A stretch of DNA of 14,918 nt, from NCBI GenBank assembly GCA_021792885.1, contig JAJYTV010000015.1, positions 1 to 14,918 of the forward strand, given 5' to 3'. This stretch comes from Bacillota bacterium (GTDB lineage: Bacteria; Bacillota; Sulfobacillia; JAJZYS01; JAJYTV01). The first letter of the stretch is position 1. Each line of letters opens with the position of its first letter. The notes beneath the pieces are model-generated. The model had not been told where the DNA came from, did no database searches, and saw only the letters and a list, made by a program, of their open reading frames with translations. Positions 1 to 6,935 of this stretch are shown one piece after another. The position numbers were made by a program, and so were the translations under genes.

Positions 1-489
1 GTCGGCACCCAGGGCAGCGGCAAGACGACGCTCCTGCGGGATCTTGCCCGCGCGGCCTCGGACGGGCTCTATGGCTTTCGCGCCCACCAGGTGGCCGTGA
101 TCGACGAGCGCTCGGAGATCGCCGCCTGCCGGGCGGGCCTGCCGGGGCGGGATGTCGGGCAGCGCACCGACGTGCTCGACGGCTGTCCGAAGATCCTCGG
201 CCTGCGGATGGCGCTGCGCTCGCTCGGTCCGGAGGTGCTGGTGACGGACGAGCTGGGCGGGGAGGAGGACGCGCTGGCGGCGCTCGATGCCGCGCGCTCC
301 GGCGTGCGGCTCCTGGCGACCGCGCACGCCGCCGACCTCGACGAGATCCGGCGCCGTCCGAGCCTGCGCGGACTCCTCGCGGAGCGGGTCTTCCGCCGGG
401 TCGTGCTGCTCGCGCCGGGCGCCCGCCCTGGCGTCGTGCTGCGCGTCGAGGACGAGACGGGGCGCGAGCTGCGGGGCAGCTCGCGATGA
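1..489 (+). CDS. spoIIIAA: Stage III sporulation protein AA, ATPase (5'-truncated)
   Basis: SpoIIIAA is the cytoplasmic ATPase of the SpoIIIA-SpoIIQ complex, related to type II/IV secretion ATPases, and is thought to energise the channel linking mother cell and forespore. The visible 162 residues begin right at the Walker A motif (GTQGSGKTTLL, residues 2-12). They continue with VIDERSEI (33-40), the RTDVLDGCPK segment (55-64) and the Walker B-like strand EVLVTDELGG (78-87), all typical of this family. Family members are about 300 residues long, so roughly the N-terminal half, including the start, lies before the window. The frame is open from base 1 to a TGA at 487-489. That stop overlaps the spoIIIAB ATG (ATGA), so the two are probably translationally coupled. 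Confidence 0.95.
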   Translation, partial: VGTQGSGKTTLLRDLARAASDGLYGFRAHQVAVIDERSEIAACRAGLPGRDVGQRTDVLDGCPKILGLRMALRSLGPEVLVTDELGGEEDALAALDAARSGVRLLATAHAADLDEIRRRPSLRGLLAERVFRRVVLLAPGARPGVVLRVEDETGRELRGSSR

Positions 490-1004
490 TCGCGCTGCGC
501 ATCGCGCTCGCGCTCGTCGTGGGCGTCGCCGGCTACATGCTCGGCAGCATGTTCGCAGACCGCCTGCGCCGGCGCGTGCTGGAGCTCGACGAGTGGCAGG
601 CGCTCCTCCAGCTGCTGCAGAGCGATGTGGCGTACGGCGCGCTCGAACTGCCGCGGGCGCTCGAGAAGATCGCGCGTTCGCTCAGGCCGCCGACGCGCTC
701 CTTCGCGCAGCGGGTGGCACGTCGGCTCGAGGGACACGTGCGCATCCAGGATGTCTGGCGCGAGGAGCTCGAGCGTATGCGTGCCCAGAGCTGCCTTGCC
801 CCGGAAGACCTCCTGGCGCTCGGCGAACTCGGCGACGCGCTGGGCCAGTTCGGGCGCGCGGAGCACGCGCGGCACCTCGAACACGCGCTTGCGCGCATCG
901 GCGTGCAGCGACAGCGCGCGGCGGACGAACGCGGCCGCGGCGAGCGGCTGTGGCGCACGCTGGGGGCGACGGCGGGCATGGCGATCGCACTGCTCCTGCT
1001 CTGA
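486..1004 (+). CDS. spoIIIAB: Stage III sporulation protein AB
   Basis: SpoIIIAB is a mother-cell membrane protein of the SpoIIIA complex, distantly similar to type II secretion GspF/PilC-like platform proteins. The 172-residue product has an N-terminal membrane segment (about residues 4-22), a long charged helical middle, and a C-terminal hydrophobic stretch (TAGMAIALLLL). Segments such as YGALELPRALEKIA and LGELGDALG match the family pattern. The length equals the usual 170 or so. The start ATG overlaps the spoIIIAA stop by the ATGA arrangement, and spoIIIAC follows closely. Order and size within the operon make the assignment secure. Confidence 0.93.
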   Translation: MIALRIALALVVGVAGYMLGSMFADRLRRRVLELDEWQALLQLLQSDVAYGALELPRALEKIARSLRPPTRSFAQRVARRLEGHVRIQDVWREELERMRAQSCLAPEDLLALGELGDALGQFGRAEHARHLEHALARIGVQRQRAADERGRGERLWRTLGATAGMAIALLLL

Positions 1005-1023
1005 GACGGAGGGGGGACCCGGT

Positions 1024-1218
1024 CTGAATATCGATCTGATCTTCAAGCTCGCGGCCGTGGGCGTGCTCGTCGCGGTGATCAGCACCGTGCTGGCGAAGGC
1101 AGGCAAGGAGGAGATCGGCCACCTCGTGACCCTGGCGGCCGTCTCGATCGTCTTCATGGTGGTCGTCGGCCTCTTGACCCAGCTGTTCGCATCGGTGAAG
1201 ACGCTCTTCAATCTCTGA
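1024..1218 (+). CDS. spoIIIAC: Stage III sporulation protein AC (probable CTG start)
   Basis: This small membrane protein of the SpoIIIA complex has 64 residues, against about 65-68 for the family. The sequence NIDLIFKLAAVGVLVAVIST, then AKAGKEE, then LVTLAAVSIVFMVVVGLL gives two membrane helices around the conserved KQAGKEE-like loop (here KAGKEE), diagnostic of SpoIIIAC. No ATG, GTG or TTG lies near the expected start. The in-frame CTG at 1024 sits 7 nt after a strong purine-rich ribosome site (GGAGGGGGG, 1008-1016) and gives exactly the family N-terminus. The first in-frame GTG is about 12 codons in and would remove part of helix 1. The gene falls 19 nt after spoIIIAB. The identity is certain; the CTG start is inferred. 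Confidence 0.9.
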   Translation: MNIDLIFKLAAVGVLVAVISTVLAKAGKEEIGHLVTLAAVSIVFMVVVGLLTQLFASVKTLFNL

Positions 1219-1237
1219 CCGGGGGGAGGGGCGCCAC

Positions 1238-1624
1238 CTGGCCATCGTGGCGTACGTGGGAGTGGCGCTCGCCGGCGTGGTGCTCGTGAACATCCTGCGC
1301 CGCGAGCGTCCCGAGTTCGCGGTGCTCGTGTCGCTCGCCGCCGGAGCTGTGCTGTTCCTTTTGATCCTGCCTCAGCTCGCCCAGGCGATCCGGCTGATCG
1401 ACGAACTCGCGGCCCTGAGCCAAGTGCATGTCCTCTACATCGACGTCGTGTTGCGGATCATCGGCATCGCCTACCTCGCGGAGTTCGCGGCCCAAGTCAG
1501 CCGTGACGCCGGCGAGGGTGCGCTGGCGCAGAAGGTGGAGCTCGGCGGCAAGATCCTGATCCTCGTGCTGGCGGTCCCGATCGTCGGCGCGCTCGTGCAT
1601 CTCGTGCTGGGGGTGGCGCTGTGA
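1238..1624 (+). CDS. spoIIIAD: Stage III sporulation protein AD (probable CTG start)
   Basis: SpoIIIAD is a mother-cell membrane protein of the SpoIIIA channel. With a start at 1238 it has 128 residues, close to the family's 128-133. The central and C-terminal part (VLYIDVVLRIIGIAYLAEFA, then QVSRDAGEGALAQKVEL, then GGKILILVLAVPIVGALV) is the highly conserved SpoIIIAD signature with two of its membrane helices. The GTG at 1247 would be the default start, but the purine-rich ribosome site (GGAGGG, 1225-1230) lies 16 nt before it. The in-frame CTG at 1238 is 7 nt from that site and restores the usual N-terminus before helix 1. The stop overlaps the spoIIIAE GTG (GTGA). The three-codon start difference is an inference. 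Confidence 0.92.
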   Translation: MAIVAYVGVALAGVVLVNILRRERPEFAVLVSLAAGAVLFLLILPQLAQAIRLIDELAALSQVHVLYIDVVLRIIGIAYLAEFAAQVSRDAGEGALAQKVELGGKILILVLAVPIVGALVHLVLGVAL

Positions 1625-2802
1625 GGCGGCTACTCGCGCTTTGCGCGCTGCTCGCGGGAATCCTGCTGTTCCCGGCGGCGGCCCTCGCCGCGGGCTCCGG
1701 CACGACGCCCAGCCTGATGCCGACGCCGCAACTCAGCCCCGCCTGGCAGACGGTGCAGGAGTCCCCGCTGAACAGCTTCCTCAATGAGGTGAACCAGTCG
1801 ACGGGCGGCAAACTCCCGTCGCTCTCGCTGCAGTCGATCATCTCGGGCGTCCTGCACGGGACGGGCCCCCTCTCCGCGAACGGCGTGCTCCAGAGCCTCT
1901 GGGGCGTCGTCACGGGCGACCTCTCGCAGGAGAGCCGTCTTCTCGGTCAACTGCTCGCGCTCGGCGTGATCGCCGCGCTGCTCGAACTTCTGGCGGAGAG
2001 CTTCGACCGCCAGGACGTCAGCCGCTTCGGCACGGCGGCCGTCTACGTCGCCCTCGCCGTCCTTGCGCTTACGACCTTCTTCGGCGCCGTCGCCTCGGTG
2101 CGTTCGGCGATCTCGCTGCTCGTCGGGCTCATGCAGTCGATCCTGCCGCTCATCACGCTGCTGCTCGCCGGCGTCGGCGCGTTCACGACCGCGGGCATCT
2201 ACCATCCCCTCATGCTGATCGCGATCAACCTCGTGGCGATCCTCATCCAGAGCCTCGTCGTGCCTGCCCTGATCGCCGCCGTGGTGCTCGACGTGATCGG
2301 CAGCGTCACGGGCTTCAAGCTCTCCGGCATCGCGACCCTCTTGCGCCAGATCGGCCTCTGGGCGACGGGCGCGGGGCTCACGCTGTTCCTCGGGCTCGTC
2401 GCGATCTACGGCAACGCGGGCCCGGTGATGGACGGGGTCGCGCTGCGCACCGGCAAGTACCTCGCCAACACCTTCATCCCCGTGGTCGGCAAGCTCTTCT
2501 CCGACGCGACCGAGATGGTCTTCGGCTCCACCTACCTCCTGAAGGATGCGGTGGGCGTCGCGGGACTCCTCGGCATCGCCTTCGTCGTGGTCGTGCCGCT
2601 CCTGAAGCTCCTCATCCTGATCCTCGTCTTCCGCATCGCCGCGGCGGTCCTGGCGCCGATCGGCGCGAAGCTGATGACGGAAGCGCTCTCCCAGTTCGCC
2701 ACGAGCCTCGCGCACCTGGCCGTGGCACTCGGGGCGGTCGGGATCATGTTCTTCCTCTCGATGACGATCGTCTTCTCCGCCGGCAAGGGAGTCTGGGGCT
2801 GA
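1621..2802 (+). CDS. spoIIIAE: Stage III sporulation protein AE
   Basis: SpoIIIAE is the large polytopic subunit of the SpoIIIA-SpoIIQ complex, thought to help form the transport path into the forespore. The 393-residue product begins with a clear signal peptide (charged RR, hydrophobic LLALCALLAGILLF, then AALAAGS with probable cleavage near residue 24). A soluble segment of about 80 residues follows, then about seven hydrophobic helices in the rest of the protein. The length fits the family (about 390-400). The GTG start at 1621 overlaps the spoIIIAD stop, which supports coupled translation. The stop overlaps the spoIIIAF ATG by one base (TGATG). A paralogous spoIIIAE-like role elsewhere is unlikely given this context. 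Confidence 0.95.
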   Translation: MRRLLALCALLAGILLFPAAALAAGSGTTPSLMPTPQLSPAWQTVQESPLNSFLNEVNQSTGGKLPSLSLQSIISGVLHGTGPLSANGVLQSLWGVVTGDLSQESRLLGQLLALGVIAALLELLAESFDRQDVSRFGTAAVYVALAVLALTTFFGAVASVRSAISLLVGLMQSILPLITLLLAGVGAFTTAGIYHPLMLIAINLVAILIQSLVVPALIAAVVLDVIGSVTGFKLSGIATLLRQIGLWATGAGLTLFLGLVAIYGNAGPVMDGVALRTGKYLANTFIPVVGKLFSDATEMVFGSTYLLKDAVGVAGLLGIAFVVVVPLLKLLILILVFRIAAAVLAPIGAKLMTEALSQFATSLAHLAVALGAVGIMFFLSMTIVFSAGKGVWG

Positions 2803-3317
2803 TGGACTGGCTCTCGTGGCTGCGCGGGATCCTGGTCGTCGCGCTCTTCGGCTGGCTCTTCGAGGCGCTGCAGCCCGCGAGCGCGATGAAGCGCTACACG
2901 CGCCTCGCGATCGGCCTCCTGATCATGGTGGCGGTGCTGCATCCTTTGGTCAGCCTGCTCGGCGTGCGGGTGCCGGCGCTGGCAAAGCCCTTCTGGAACG
3001 ACGCCGACGTGCAGGGGCTCCTGCAGCAGGGGGTCTTCCTGCAGCAGAAGGAGCAGACGGACGCCACGGCATCCTACCGGACCGCGCTCGCGCGCGCGGC
3101 GGAAGCCGCAGCGCTCGGGGTGCAGGGAGTGCAGAAGGCGACCGCGCAGGTAAGTGTCGACGCAAGCGACGCACCCACCTCCGCCCAGCTGCAGATCGTC
3201 GTCCAGTCGGCGGGACCGGCCACCTTGCAGGCGGTGCGCAGTTCGGTCGGGACCGCGCTGGGCATGTCACCGGGCTCTGTCCGCGTAAGTTGGACCGAAG
3301 GAGGTGTCGGACCGTGA
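2802..3317 (+). CDS. spoIIIAF: Stage III sporulation protein AF
   Basis: SpoIIIAF is a bitopic or double-spanning protein of the SpoIIIA complex with a soluble domain placed in the space between the mother-cell and forespore membranes. The 171 residues start with WLSWLRGILVVALFGWLFEAL, a family hallmark. A second helix follows (RLAIGLLIMVAVLHPLVSLL, about 34-53), then a soluble region ending in a ring-building-motif-like fold (QLQIVVQSAGP, VRVSW). It is somewhat shorter than the B. subtilis protein (about 206). The ATG shares a base with the spoIIIAE stop. The spoIIIAG ribosome site lies inside its last codons. Confidence 0.92.
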   Translation: MDWLSWLRGILVVALFGWLFEALQPASAMKRYTRLAIGLLIMVAVLHPLVSLLGVRVPALAKPFWNDADVQGLLQQGVFLQQKEQTDATASYRTALARAAEAAALGVQGVQKATAQVSVDASDAPTSAQLQIVVQSAGPATLQAVRSSVGTALGMSPGSVRVSWTEGGVGP

Positions 3318-3910
3318 AGGGTGCCCTGAACGGTCTCGATCTGGGGAAGTTCAAGACATGGCTGATCGTCGGCGCAGCCGCCGCGGTACTCCTGCTGCTT
3401 TCGGGCACGCTGTGGAGTGGTTCGGGCGGCACGGGAGGGAGCCAATCCTCCCCGACCGTGCCCGCGATCTCGACAGGGGCGACGTCGCCGCAACCGTCCG
3501 GCGGGGGCGGCGGGCAGGACCTGCTCGCGTACCAGAAGGCCCTCGCGCAGCAGGTCGCGAGCAGCCTCTCCGCGATCCGGGGGGCAGGGAGCGTCACCGT
3601 GTCGCTCGACCTGCGCAGCGGTCCGAGCTACCTCTACGCCTTCAACCAGACGACGCGCAAGACCGAGACGAGTACCGGCACGACCGGAACGACGACCGAC
3701 ACGACGAACGACACCCAGCTCGCGACGGCGGGCAGCGCCCAGTCGCCGGTCCTGACCCAGGAGGTCGCGCCGCGGGTGGTCGGCGTGCTGGTCGTGGCGA
3801 GTGGCGCGCAGAACCCGCTCGTGCGCCAGGAACTCTCGCAGGCCGCGCAGTCGCTGCTCGGGCTGCCCGCCTACGAGGTCGAGGTCCTGCCGGGCGGTGG
3901 TTCCAAGTGA
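3314..3910 (+). CDS. spoIIIAG: Stage III sporulation protein AG
   Basis: SpoIIIAG has one N-terminal membrane helix and a soluble domain that assembles a large ring in the intermembrane space, forming part of the feeding-tube channel. The 198-residue product has its helix at about 15-32 (WLIVGAAAAVLLLLSG), then a Gly/Ser/Pro linker. The conserved domain follows: YQKALAQQVASSLSAIRGAG, SVTVSLDLRSGPSYLYAF, RVVGVLVVASGAQNPLVRQ, and LPAYEVEVLPGG. A threonine-rich, low-complexity stretch (about residues 116-135) sits where the family has its extended beta insertion. The GTG at 3314 is chosen because a near-perfect ribosome site (AAGGAGGTG) lies 9 nt upstream and it overlaps the spoIIIAF stop. The longer open frame upstream is not coding. 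Confidence 0.94.
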   Translation: MKGALNGLDLGKFKTWLIVGAAAAVLLLLSGTLWSGSGGTGGSQSSPTVPAISTGATSPQPSGGGGGQDLLAYQKALAQQVASSLSAIRGAGSVTVSLDLRSGPSYLYAFNQTTRKTETSTGTTGTTTDTTNDTQLATAGSAQSPVLTQEVAPRVVGVLVVASGAQNPLVRQELSQAAQSLLGLPAYEVEVLPGGGSK

Positions 3911-4410
3911 CGATCAACCGTGACCGCGTGGTGCGTGTGGCGACCTTGATCGCACTGGTCGCGGCGACTGCCGGCTACCTCGCATGGCGCAGCCACCCCG
4001 CGAGCGACCTGCCGCCCAGCGGGGCGACACAGGTGGTGGCGAAGACCGGCCTGCCGAAGGCACAGGACACCGCTGCGATCGTCAACCTGCGCCTGAGCCG
4101 CGACCAGACCCAGAGCCGCTCGATCGCGAACCTCGAGCAGATCGCCTCCTCTGCGCAGAGCGCGCAGGCGCGCCAGGTCGCGGGAGACGAGGCGGCGCAG
4201 CTCACGCAGACGATGCGCGAGGAGCAGGAGACGGACGCGGTGCTGGGCGCCCACGGCTGGTTCACCGCCACCATGATCGATTCGGGCGACGTGCAGGTGC
4301 TCGTCGCGGCGAAGCAGCTCGACCTGCAGCAGGTGGAAGGCATCGCCGCATTCGTCGAGGACGTGACCGGCCTGACGGCACAGGCGATCCGCATCGTGCC
4401 CCAGGACTAG
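3907..4410 (+). CDS. spoIIIAH: Stage III sporulation protein AH
   Basis: SpoIIIAH is the mother-cell partner of forespore SpoIIQ. The two interact across the septum and form the channel core. The 167-residue product has one N-terminal membrane helix (VATLIALVAATAGYLAW, about 9-26), a linker, a helical segment (LRLSRDQTQSRSIANLEQIA) and a YscJ/FliF-like ring-building domain (QEVE-type region with VQVLVAAKQLDLQQVEGIAAF, then IRIVPQD). It is shorter than the roughly 218-residue B. subtilis protein, mainly in the linker. The GTG start overlaps the spoIIIAG stop (GTGA). It is the last sporulation gene of the operon, and the next gene, accC, begins 83 nt on. Confidence 0.92.
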   Translation: MTINRDRVVRVATLIALVAATAGYLAWRSHPASDLPPSGATQVVAKTGLPKAQDTAAIVNLRLSRDQTQSRSIANLEQIASSAQSAQARQVAGDEAAQLTQTMREEQETDAVLGAHGWFTATMIDSGDVQVLVAAKQLDLQQVEGIAAFVEDVTGLTAQAIRIVPQD

Positions 4411-4493
4411 CGGGCAACCCCGGGGCAGTCCGTGCGGCAGGACTTTGTGGCGCCGCACGCGAAGCTTGGCCTGCCCTGAGGGAGGGGATCGCG

Positions 4494-5849
4494 ATCCGTA
4501 AGGTGCTCGTGGCGAACCGCGGAGAGATCGCTGTGCGGGTGATCCGGGCCTGTCGGGAGATGGGTCTTGAGACCGTCGCCATCTACTCCGAGGCCGACAA
4601 GGGTTCTCTGCATGTCGAACTGGCGGACGAGGCCTACCTGGTCGGGCCGGCACCGGCCCGCCAAAGCTACTTGAACATTCCCGCCATCATGAACATCGTC
4701 ACCCAGTCCGGGGCCGACGGCGTGCATCCGGGCTACGGCTTCCTCGCGGAGAACGCCGGCTTCGCCTCCGTCTGCCAGCTCTGGGGCGTCAAGTTCGTCG
4801 GTCCGGGCGCGCAGGCGATCGAGCGCATGGGTGTCAAGGCCCAGGCCAAGGAGACCATGCGGCAGGCCGACGTGCCGGTGGTGCCAGGCAGCGACGGCGT
4901 CGTGACGAGCCTCTCCGAGGCGGAGGCGGTCGCGAGCCGCATCGGCTACCCGCTGATCGTCAAGGCGTCCGCGGGCGGCGGCGGCCGGGGCATTCGCGTC
5001 GTGCAGGAGCCAAGCGAGCTCGCTTCGGCCCTCGAGCGCGCCGCGAGCGAGGCGCAGGCCAGCTTCGGCGACGGCAGCCTCTACATCGAACGCTTCCTCG
5101 TCGACCCGCGCCACATCGAGATCCAGGTGATCGCGGACGGCAAGGGGCGGGTGGCCGCGCTCGGCGAGCGCGAGAGTTCGATCCAGCGGCGCCGCCAGAA
5201 GGTGCTTGAGGAGGCGCCGTCGGTCGCAGTCGACCCGGCGCTGCGCCGGCGCATGGAGGATGCAGCCGCGCGCGCGGCGCAGGCGGTCGGCTACGAGAGC
5301 GCCGGGACGATCGAGTTCCTGCTCGACGCCGACGGCTCGTTCTACTTCATGGAGATGAACACGCGCGTGCAGGTGGAGCACGGCGTGACGGAGCTCGTCA
5401 CCGGCGTCGACATCGTCAAGGAGCAGCTGCGCATCGCCATGGGCGAGCCCTTGAGCTGCGAGGAGCGGATGCCGCTCGTCGGTCACGCGATCGAGTGCCG
5501 GATCAACGCGGAGGACCCGCAGAAGGACTTCCGCCCCTCGCCCGGCACGATCACCGCGTTCGAGCCGCCGGGCGGGTTCGGCGTGCGCGTCGACTCCGGC
5601 ATCCGCGAGGGCAACCAGGTCTCGCCGTTCTACGACTCGATGGTCGCGAAGCTGATGACCTGGGGCCGCGACCGTCCGGAGGCCATCGCCCGGATGCGGC
5701 GCGCGCTGCGGGAGTTCCGCGTCGAGGGAGTGCAGACCACGATCCCCATCCACATGCAGCTGATGGAGGACCCGGACTACGTCGAGGGGAAGCTCGACAT
5801 CAACTTCCTCGAGCGGCGCATCGCCGCCGGAGGTTTCCCGGGCGCGTAG
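4494..5849 (+). CDS. accC: Biotin carboxylase (acetyl-CoA carboxylase subunit A type)
   Basis: This enzyme carboxylates the biotin of a carrier protein using ATP and bicarbonate, the first half-reaction of acetyl-CoA carboxylase. The protein is about 451 residues (family about 450). It shows KVLVANRGEIAVRVIRACRE at the N-terminus, VHPGYGFLAENAGFA, the glycine-rich ATP loop KASAGGGGRGIRVV, MEMNTRVQVEH, ECRINAEDP and YDSMVAKLMTWG, so all domains are present. Two conserved spots differ: RRRQK instead of RRHQK, and VEHGVTE instead of VEHPVTE. The start is unclear. There is no ATG, GTG or TTG in place; an ATC at 4494 lies 6 nt after GGGAGGGG and gives a normal N-terminus, while GTG at 4503 is 15 nt from that site. 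No accB precedes it, so the partner carrier must be encoded elsewhere. A role in another acyl-CoA or pyruvate carboxylase is possible. Confidence 0.93.
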   Translation: MRKVLVANRGEIAVRVIRACREMGLETVAIYSEADKGSLHVELADEAYLVGPAPARQSYLNIPAIMNIVTQSGADGVHPGYGFLAENAGFASVCQLWGVKFVGPGAQAIERMGVKAQAKETMRQADVPVVPGSDGVVTSLSEAEAVASRIGYPLIVKASAGGGGRGIRVVQEPSELASALERAASEAQASFGDGSLYIERFLVDPRHIEIQVIADGKGRVAALGERESSIQRRRQKVLEEAPSVAVDPALRRRMEDAAARAAQAVGYESAGTIEFLLDADGSFYFMEMNTRVQVEHGVTELVTGVDIVKEQLRIAMGEPLSCEERMPLVGHAIECRINAEDPQKDFRPSPGTITAFEPPGGFGVRVDSGIREGNQVSPFYDSMVAKLMTWGRDRPEAIARMRRALREFRVEGVQTTIPIHMQLMEDPDYVEGKLDINFLERRIAAGGFPGA

Positions 5850-5863
5850 ACCGCCGCAGCCTG

Positions 5864-5888
5864 CGGGCCCCGCCGCCGGCGGGGCCCG
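5864..5888 (+). terminator. Strong GC hairpin after accC, probable terminator
   Basis: A perfect inverted repeat has arms at 5864-5874 and 5878-5888 (11 bp, CGGGCCCCGCC with its complement) and a 3-nt GCC loop, 14 bases after the accC stop. The downstream tail (TCCTCGTTC) is pyrimidine-rich but not a clean T-run, so termination strength is uncertain. Its place between accC and a new promoter supports an operon boundary. Confidence 0.7.
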
Positions 5889-5935
5889 TCCTCGTTCAGG
5901 GCCGTGTGCGGCAGGGCGAAGCGGCCGCAAGTTCG

Positions 5936-5968
5936 TTGGAATTGGGCCAAGGTCGCAGGTATTATAAT
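5936..5968 (+). promoter_or_regulatory. Sigma-A-type promoter before asp23
   Basis: A consensus -10 box TATAAT lies at 5963-5968. The -35 is ambiguous: TTGGAA at 5936-5941 leaves a long 21-bp spacer, and TTGGGC at 5942-5947 leaves a short 15-bp spacer. Transcription would begin near 5975, leaving an unusually short leader of about 14 nt before the TTG start of asp23. It follows the accC hairpin, so it probably drives the asp23-to-tlyA operon. Confidence 0.65.
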
Positions 5969-5988
5969 GCGGAAGGGGGTGGGCCGCT

Positions 5989-6390
5989 TTGGAAGAGCAC
6001 GAGGTGCTCCCGCTCGAAATCGACGACACAGGCGCCGTCCGGATTGCGGATGAGGTCGTCTCGGTCATCGCGGGGATCGCCGCCACCGAGGTGGAGGGCA
6101 TCGCCGGCATGGCCGGGGGCATCGTCGGAGGCATCACCGAGCGGCTCGGCCTCAAGCACCTGCAGCGCGGGGTGAAGGTCGAGGTGGGCGAGCGCGAGGC
6201 GGCGATCGACCTCTACGTGCTCGTCGACTACGGCGCGCGCATCCCCGAAGTGGCCCAGCGGGTGCAAGACCGTGTGAAGAACGCGGTGGAGTCGATGACC
6301 GGTCTGCGGGTCGTCGAGGTCAATGTGCACATCCAAGGCGTCGCCTTCGCCGATCTGGAGAGGGAGCAGGAGGGGCTGCGCGTCAAGTGA
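5989..6390 (+). CDS. Asp23/Gls24 family envelope stress response protein (YqhY-like)
   Basis: This Asp23 (DUF322) family protein has 133 residues. In Bacillota, members sit at the membrane, often bound to AmaP, and YqhY next to accB-accC has been linked to lipid synthesis control. The conserved pattern is visible: IADEVVSVIAGIAATEVEGIAGMAGG, then GVKVEVGEREAAIDLYVLVDYGARIPEVAQRVQ, then VKNAVESMTGLRVVEVNVHIQGV. The TTG at 5989 follows an AAGGGGGTG ribosome site by about 7 nt. GTG at 6004 is an alternative if transcription begins inside that site. It is the first gene of the downstream operon and its stop overlaps the GTG of amaP. Confidence 0.9.
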   Translation: MEEHEVLPLEIDDTGAVRIADEVVSVIAGIAATEVEGIAGMAGGIVGGITERLGLKHLQRGVKVEVGEREAAIDLYVLVDYGARIPEVAQRVQDRVKNAVESMTGLRVVEVNVHIQGVAFADLEREQEGLRVK

Positions 6391-6935
6391 AGATCGTCGG
6401 CTACTTCGATCGCGTCATCCTTGCACTCTACACGATCAGCCTGGGCATCGCCTCGATCGCCCTGATCCTGATCGCTGCCGGGTGGCGCGTTCCACTGGAG
6501 TTTCTTCGGACAAGCGCTTTCACCGCCGGCGGCCGCGTCGGCATCGCCCTAGTCGGCCTGGTGCTGCTGGTCGTCAGCGTGCGCCTGACGGGCGTGGGCA
6601 TCGCGGGATCGCCGCGCCGGCGCGCGATCGTCCACTCGCTGTCGATGGGCGACGTGCGCGTCTCGGTGCATGCGATCGAGGGCATGGTGCAGCGCCTCGT
6701 GCGCAACGTGGCAGGCGTGCGGGATGCCAAGGCGCTCATAGAGAACTGGGAGGAGGGTCTGTCGGTGCGGGTGCGCGCGACGGTCGGCCCGGAGACCCCG
6801 ATCGCGGACCTGGCGGCGACGATCCAGGATGCGGTCCAGACGCAGGTGCAGCGCGTCGTCGGCATCAACGTCGTGCGCGTGCGCGTCGAGATCGACCACA
6901 TCAGCCCGGAAACCCGGCGCGGGCGGGTGGAGTAG
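6387..6935 (+). CDS. amaP: Alkaline shock response membrane anchor protein AmaP
   Basis: AmaP anchors Asp23-type proteins to the membrane and carries an Asp23-like domain of its own. The 182-residue product has two N-terminal membrane helices (about 8-32, VILALYTISLGIASIALILI; and about 47-68, GRVGIALVGLVLLVVSVRL). A cytoplasmic domain follows with VSVHAIEGMVQRLVRNVAGVRDA, LSVRVRATVGPETPIADLA and VVGINVVRVRVEID, the Asp23-like pattern. The length matches the family. The GTG start overlaps the asp23 stop (GTGA), and the TAG stop is immediately followed by the ATG of the next gene, so the three genes form a coupled set. Confidence 0.88.
   Translation: MKIVGYFDRVILALYTISLGIASIALILIAAGWRVPLEFLRTSAFTAGGRVGIALVGLVLLVVSVRLTGVGIAGSPRRRAIVHSLSMGDVRVSVHAIEGMVQRLVRNVAGVRDAKALIENWEEGLSVRVRATVGPETPIADLAATIQDAVQTQVQRVVGINVVRVRVEIDHISPETRRGRVE

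Noticed and set aside
4407..6155. Minus-strand open frame (582 codons) opposite accC
   Set aside because: Shadow frame that also crosses the terminator and promoter before asp23; no family resemblance.
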